From JACOTK01 sp038256565 (GTDB lineage: Bacteria; Actinomycetota; Acidimicrobiia; Acidimicrobiales; CADCSY01), in contig JBBSKG010000101.1 of NCBI GenBank assembly GCA_038256565.1, positions 1 to 8,655 of the forward strand: DNA of 8,655 nucleotides. Reading direction: 5' to 3'. The translations under genes were made by a program, and so were the position numbers. Shown here in pieces: positions 4,670-8,655 of the stretch. The notes beneath the pieces were generated by a model. The model did no database searches. It was given only the letters and a program-made list of their open reading frames with translations, and was not told the origin of the DNA. Each line of letters begins with the position of its first letter. The first letter of the stretch is position 1.

Positions 4670-6801
4670 TGGTCTTCTCCTTTGTTGAGGTCTAGTGAGG
4701 AAAGCAGTGCCGCTTGGGCCTGTCGTTGCCCCGAGGGGCAAAGCAACGCAGCGGCAAGACGGGGCCCGTCAACGCCAGCCGCCATAGCCGTCGTTGAGGA
4801 GGGGGCGGGATGAAGCCGAGCCATGCGAAGCCTGAGCAGCGCGTCGGCAAGCACCGGCACCACCCGATTCGCTCGCAAGAGCGCAGCCCACTCCAGTTGG
4901 GGGGTGAGCGCATGCGGTTCGCCCTGCACAAACAGGGGGTCCGCGTGGTAGAAGGGCGCAAGGAGTTGCAACGCTGGCAACGGAGTACGGCCAATCTGGC
5001 TGTGGTCTTCCCCTTGCCAATGGAACGTAGGTGCCCGAGGGGGACGCAAAATCAAAAGGCCGTGAAGTAAACGACCGAGACGGTGTTCGTCGAGGAGCCC
5101 TGCCACGAAACAGGCAGCATCCCCGCCTCGGGGAGTAACAACATGGTCGAAGCCCGCGTGGAGAGCGTTCCCATCTTGATCTTCACCAGTGGCTTGGCGT
5201 GAACGCCAGACCAGAGCATCGGCCAATACCTCGTGTATCGGACGACGCCATGCGCCCTCGACGCGAGGTGGTTTCAGCGGCTCTCGTAGAGGAGTCGGTA
5301 GAAGGAGGTCGCGAAGCGACGATCTGGAGCGATCAGTCTCGGTGGCCAACGCAGCAAACTTGCCATCACGATCTGTGCTGAAGGCCAGTGCAGACGCGAG
5401 GCGAAGCTCTGGTGTGTTGTCATCGAGCAATGGCAACCAGTCTTCGGCCCTCAGTTGTCCGGCCTTTGTATTACCCAACGGTCGAAGCTTTGCTCGGTCA
5501 CGAAACCCTTTGGATTGGGAAACTAGATGTTCGGCGTCCGCCAAGCTGATCAATACCTCTTGCAAGGCGCCAGGCCCGCCCTGTCGAGCCAGGTTGAACA
5601 TTGCCCGTTCCAGCCGTCGCGTCGCCGCCAGAACCCCGGCCGGTGGCTCCTTACCGCGACGGAGTCGATCAACCCACGGTTCAACCTCAATCAAGAGACT
5701 GACCTCAGAGCGTTCAGCAACCCTGACTTCACCCACCGGAACGGCCATGGGGTTTTGGCCATGACGCTCGACGAACGCGTAGCGTTTGAAATGACTGATG
5801 CCACGGTCAACTCCGAGGGTCGTCACCGCTTTCACCATGTCGAGCCCATCGCGCGCCTGTCGGCCGTTCCATGTCGCTCGCCCTTCACCGAGCAGACGTT
5901 CGATCTCACAAAATGCCGCCGGACGCTCCCAGACGGGAGCCCACAACTCACCCTTTTCGTTCTCGTCAGCCGCGCTCGCATAACCAACAGGGGCAGCGTT
6001 GACCGTGAACGGCATTGCTGCCCTGCTCGATCGCCCATCACCAAGCCGGCGAGCTGCGGCACTGGCGAAAACCAAGGAACCCTCAAAGAGCAACACAAAA
6101 TCCCAAGGGTTCACAAGACTTTCTGCTGATGTCCTACCGGCACCGCCTGGATCGAACTGACCGATAGCAGCCCCCACCCGTTTTGGGTCGCCTTCGTCGA
6201 AAAGGGCGGCTTGCAGCCAGGCCAGTGACATCTCTCGGGTGGGCACCTTCTTTCCTTCTCGTAGAAAGAGTGCGTCGCTCAGTCGTTGCATAAAGTTGTT
6301 GGACAGCTCCAAGCGACCGAGATTCCCTCCTGTCCCGAGAATGGGGGGGAATTTCGGTCCGTCGGAGGTAAGGACAATGGCGGCATCAATCCACGCCACC
6401 GCCTGATCGTCCAGCCGCGAGCGACAGGCAGCAACAAGTTGTTCCTTGTCCAACCCTTCGTCGTAAAGCTCTCTCGCCAAAGCGATCGTCGAGCGGTACG
6501 GGCCAAGACGATCAGCGGTGGAACCCATGATGGCCTCTATGCCATCCTTCGCATCCTTGGGGCCAAAACCACTACCGCCATTCCATGGAGCCACAAGGGG
6601 CGTTGGCACGTAGTGGTCGAGGAAGAAATCTTCCAATGTCGAACGTGTCGCCTTGGTTGAAAGAACAAAGGAAGAACAGTCCCAGTGACCACGGACGTCA
6701 TCATCGAGTTGTTCGCTTACCAGGCGAAGAACGCCTAGCCCCTTCAAATACGACCCGAGTGGGGCTGTCCGACAGCCTGGTAAGAGAAGATCGTTCCTCA
6801 T
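4666..6801 (-). CDS. csx17: Csx17, Cas8-group large subunit, type I-G
   Basis: A 711-residue member of the Csx17 family (also named Cas8u2), the subtype I-G large subunit expected to recognise the PAM and recruit Cas3. The N-terminus matches the family closely: LLLPGCRTAPLGSYLKGLGVLRLVSEQ (5-31), then FFLDHYVPTPLVAPWNGGSGF (59-79). Further blocks are ILGTGGNLGRLELSNNFMQRL (154-174), NPWDFVLLFEGSLVFASAAARR (231-252) and GISHFKRYAFVERHG (334-348). The C-terminal third is mostly helical in appearance and poorly conserved. No metal-dependent nuclease motif is visible. The ATG overlaps the cas3 stop as ATGA, and the 3' end overlaps csb1 in the same way. No separate small-subunit gene is present in the operon. 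Confidence 0.96.
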   Translation of the reverse strand: MRNDLLLPGCRTAPLGSYLKGLGVLRLVSEQLDDDVRGHWDCSSFVLSTKATRSTLEDFFLDHYVPTPLVAPWNGGSGFGPKDAKDGIEAIMGSTADRLGPYRSTIALARELYDEGLDKEQLVAACRSRLDDQAVAWIDAAIVLTSDGPKFPPILGTGGNLGRLELSNNFMQRLSDALFLREGKKVPTREMSLAWLQAALFDEGDPKRVGAAIGQFDPGGAGRTSAESLVNPWDFVLLFEGSLVFASAAARRLGDGRSSRAAMPFTVNAAPVGYASAADENEKGELWAPVWERPAAFCEIERLLGEGRATWNGRQARDGLDMVKAVTTLGVDRGISHFKRYAFVERHGQNPMAVPVGEVRVAERSEVSLLIEVEPWVDRLRRGKEPPAGVLAATRRLERAMFNLARQGGPGALQEVLISLADAEHLVSQSKGFRDRAKLRPLGNTKAGQLRAEDWLPLLDDNTPELRLASALAFSTDRDGKFAALATETDRSRSSLRDLLLPTPLREPLKPPRVEGAWRRPIHEVLADALVWRSRQATGEDQDGNALHAGFDHVVTPRGGDAACFVAGLLDEHRLGRLLHGLLILRPPRAPTFHWQGEDHSQIGRTPLPALQLLAPFYHADPLFVQGEPHALTPQLEWAALLRANRVVPVLADALLRLRMARLHPAPSSTTAMAAGVDGPRLAAALLCPSGQRQAQAALLSSLDLNKGEDQ
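4676..4682 (-). promoter_or_regulatory. Shine-Dalgarno site deciding the csb1 start
   Basis: AAGGAGA on the minus strand, six bases before the ATG at 4667-4669. It lies inside the 3' end of csx17 and supports this start over the in-frame upstream one at 4741. Confidence 0.75.
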
Positions 6802-8655
6802 GCCCGCTCCTCTGGGGTATCGACACTTGCGCTGGCTCGCCAGTCGCTGAGGCGAACGAGTGCCTCGAGAAAAGCGAGGCGGAACGGCCCAAGATCGGCA
6901 CGATCTCGCAGTTGCAGCGCCATGCGGCCCCAGGACTGTTGGCCATCTGGGCCGTCACCAAGCGTCATCGGCGAGAGGTCCAATCGAACTGGCGGCAACG
7001 GGCCCCTCGCCAATGACAGACCGGGCAACATGTCACCATCCTCAATGCCCAATGCCCGCCCGCCCTTTTCTTTAGGGAGCGAGCGGATCCCGAGACGGAC
7101 CCGACCATGATGAGCGGCAATCAGATAGACGGCCACGTCTCGCTCTACCACCCCATCCAACAGTTCCGAAGCGTCACCAAGTAGCGCCAATGCGGAGGCA
7201 AGCTCGTGACGAAAATGGCGTTGTTTGTAACGCGGTGCCCGACGAATTGACTTAGCCCAAGGGCCGCCCTCTGTCGCTATCGCCTTCTCGGCCTCGCTCT
7301 GCGCTGCACCTTCCATCGATGTTTGGAAAATCTCGTGGACCTTCCCAATGTCATGCAACCCTCCAGCCACGATCGCCGCCTCAACATGGGCAGTCGAAAG
7401 CTCGTTGGAGGCGAACCCGTCCGGGGCCAGTTCGCTCACCACCTTTTTGACCTCGTCCTCAACGTCTTTCAAATGGTCGACGAGGCGAACCCATCGCTTG
7501 GTGACGTAGCTGACTGGGTCATCACCAACCGCCTCATCGACCTCGTCGATCTCTGATGACGCAGTGTCGTCAACAACGGGGGCCACGACCCCCTTCAGTG
7601 AAGGGTCCCAGCCAGAAGATTCGCTGTAACCCCCATCTGTTGTCCGGAGCAGAATGATCTGACCGGGACGCAGTGCCGTCACATCGAGTGACTGCCACCG
7701 GCCATTTATGTGATCAAAAACAAAACCGGCCCGCTTCTTCTTCAGCGCGGCTCGCAACTCACCAAGCGAGACAGGGCACAGCTCCTTTTTGGTCGGGGAA
7801 ACCTCTAGATCGGGCTGTCGCTCTGAGGCTGGGAAGTCTCGCCAGAAGACTTGGACGTCAAGGTCATCGGCATCACGTAAGAAGGGGGCGATATCAAGAT
7901 CGCCGCCAGCAAGATCAGGGGTGGTGTCAAAGAGACCCAGCAGATCGCGCCGTCGAATCACGGGGACTCGTTCAGAGGTGACCGCTACCTTGGCGTCTCC
8001 GAGGAACGAGCTTGTGACTGGCTGGCCATCCAACGCTGACAATGCCTCGGCGCTGGCCTTGATATCAGCTTCGGGATAAGGGAGAGCTTTCAAGGGTGGC
8101 GCCCACAACAAAACGGCATCGGGGGTCAAGCCATCTCGATTGCATCGCCCTGCCCGCTGCACGATCGATGGCCATGGAGCAACTTCGGTAAAGAGCACTG
8201 CCGCTGAGATGTCAACGCCTGCCTCTACAACTTGGGTTGATACGACAATGCGACCTGGCCTGGCCGTGTCAACGGCAGCAATCGCTTGCTCGACCTGGCG
8301 CTTGCGATCGTCAGGTCGAAAGCGAGAATGCAGCAACACCAACTCGGCGTCGGGTTTCTGGGCACTGATCTTCTTGTGAACCTCGCGAGCGGCGGCGACG
8401 GTGTTCATCACCGCCAGGGTGAGGGTTCCGGAGCGATGCTCACTCATAAGTGTGTCGGCAACGGCAGCTGGGGACAGGGTACCCCCTTCGCCAAGACGCC
8501 TCACCGTGCGAGTAGCGTTCAATCGCCGAGCCAGCCCACCCTGTCGATCGGCCTCACCGATGGAAACGACCGTCTCGATCTCGGGACAATCAACGGTTGC
8601 GAACCGACGACGATCGACGGTTGCTGACATCCAGGTGGAGAGCGCGGGCAATGCC
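6798..8655 (-). CDS. cas3: Cas3 helicase-nuclease with C-terminal HD domain (5' partial)
   Basis: The C-terminal 618 codons of Cas3, which unwinds and degrades target DNA once Cascade is bound. The frame is open to the right edge, so the true start, Walker A and DEAD-type box lie outside. Counting from the codon at 8649-8651, the visible helicase motifs are MSAT (8-11, motif III), LLHSRFRPDDR (106-116, IV), VVSTQVVEAGVDIS (136-149, V) and QRAGRCNRDG (165-174, VI). A linker follows, including a family-like CPVSLGELR (292-300). The HD nuclease domain is C-terminal: H393, GLHDIGK (431-437; H433, D434), RHE (H482), AAHHGR (512-517; H514, H515) and LSDWRAS (601-607; D603). Most Cas3 proteins carry HD at the N-terminus; the helicase-HD order fits subtype I-G. 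All HD metal ligands appear present. The first gene of the operon in view, it ends in an ATGA overlap with csx17. Confidence 0.96.
   Translation of the reverse strand, partial: ALPALSTWMSATVDRRRFATVDCPEIETVVSIGEADRQGGLARRLNATRTVRRLGEGGTLSPAAVADTLMSEHRSGTLTLAVMNTVAAAREVHKKISAQKPDAELVLLHSRFRPDDRKRQVEQAIAAVDTARPGRIVVSTQVVEAGVDISAAVLFTEVAPWPSIVQRAGRCNRDGLTPDAVLLWAPPLKALPYPEADIKASAEALSALDGQPVTSSFLGDAKVAVTSERVPVIRRRDLLGLFDTTPDLAGGDLDIAPFLRDADDLDVQVFWRDFPASERQPDLEVSPTKKELCPVSLGELRAALKKKRAGFVFDHINGRWQSLDVTALRPGQIILLRTTDGGYSESSGWDPSLKGVVAPVVDDTASSEIDEVDEAVGDDPVSYVTKRWVRLVDHLKDVEDEVKKVVSELAPDGFASNELSTAHVEAAIVAGGLHDIGKVHEIFQTSMEGAAQSEAEKAIATEGGPWAKSIRRAPRYKQRHFRHELASALALLGDASELLDGVVERDVAVYLIAAHHGRVRLGIRSLPKEKGGRALGIEDGDMLPGLSLARGPLPPVRLDLSPMTLGDGPDGQQSWGRMALQLRDRADLGPFRLAFLEALVRLSDWRASASVDTPEERA
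6807..6812 (-). promoter_or_regulatory. Shine-Dalgarno site for csx17
   Basis: GAGGAG on the minus strand, five bases before the csx17 ATG (6799-6801) and inside the 3' end of cas3. It fixes the csx17 start and supports coupled translation with cas3. Confidence 0.75.

Noticed and set aside
4670..4741. Upstream in-frame start for csb1 (24 extra residues)
   Set aside because: It would overlap csx17 by 76 bases. The ATG at 4667-4669 has AAGGAGA at ideal spacing and the usual ATGA junction.
5189..6129. Long plus-strand open frames (191 and 200 residues) antisense to csx17
   Set aside because: They lie wholly inside a clearly recognised gene on the other strand. Their Arg/Ser/Pro-rich composition is typical of antisense reading of GC-rich coding DNA, and they show no recognisable domain.
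8649..8651. TTG as the start of cas3
   Set aside because: It lies inside helicase motif III territory and the frame stays open to the window edge, so the codon is internal and the gene is cut by the window.

Overview
The window holds one near-complete CRISPR-Cas locus, all on the minus strand and read from right to left. The order is cas3 (5' end cut by the right edge), csx17 (cas8 group), csb1 (cas7), csb2 (cas5-cas6 fusion), cas4-cas1 fusion, cas2, a 173-base leader, then the first two repeats of a CRISPR array that runs off the left edge. Csx17, Csb1, Csb2, a fused Cas4-Cas1 and a helicase-HD Cas3 together identify subtype I-G (formerly I-U, the Geobacter sulfurreducens GSU0053/GSU0054 type).

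Layout: 1-115 array end (two identical 36-base repeats, one complete 41-base spacer); 116-288 leader with unusual inverted and direct repeats; 289-585 cas2; 589-2256 cas4-cas1; 2256-3635 csb2; 3635-4669 csb1; 4666-6801 csx17; 6798-8655 cas3. Coding density is close to total. Four of the five gene junctions overlap by one or four bases and the fifth is a three-base gap, so the genes look like one translationally coupled transcription unit. No intrinsic terminator is visible between cas2 and the array.

How the parts should work together (family knowledge): Cas4-Cas1 with Cas2 select, trim and insert new spacers at the leader end. The Cas6 part of Csb2 cuts the repeat RNA at its stem-loop. Csb1 coats the crRNA, the Cas5 part of Csb2 holds one end, and Csx17 is the large subunit expected to read the PAM. 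Cas3 is recruited to unwind and cut the target.

The genes are ordinary members of known families and look intact. The least explained part is the leader. A 51-base composite inverted repeat lies one base from the first repeat, and a TGCGAGC motif occurs four times in alternating orientation. The repeat RNA itself folds, in the minus-strand sense only, into an 8-bp stem closed by a C(UUCG)G tetraloop.

Organism: the sequence is GC-rich, uses SD-type ribosome sites and ends all six genes with TGA. This fits a high-GC bacterium, perhaps an actinobacterium, but nothing here fixes the taxon.
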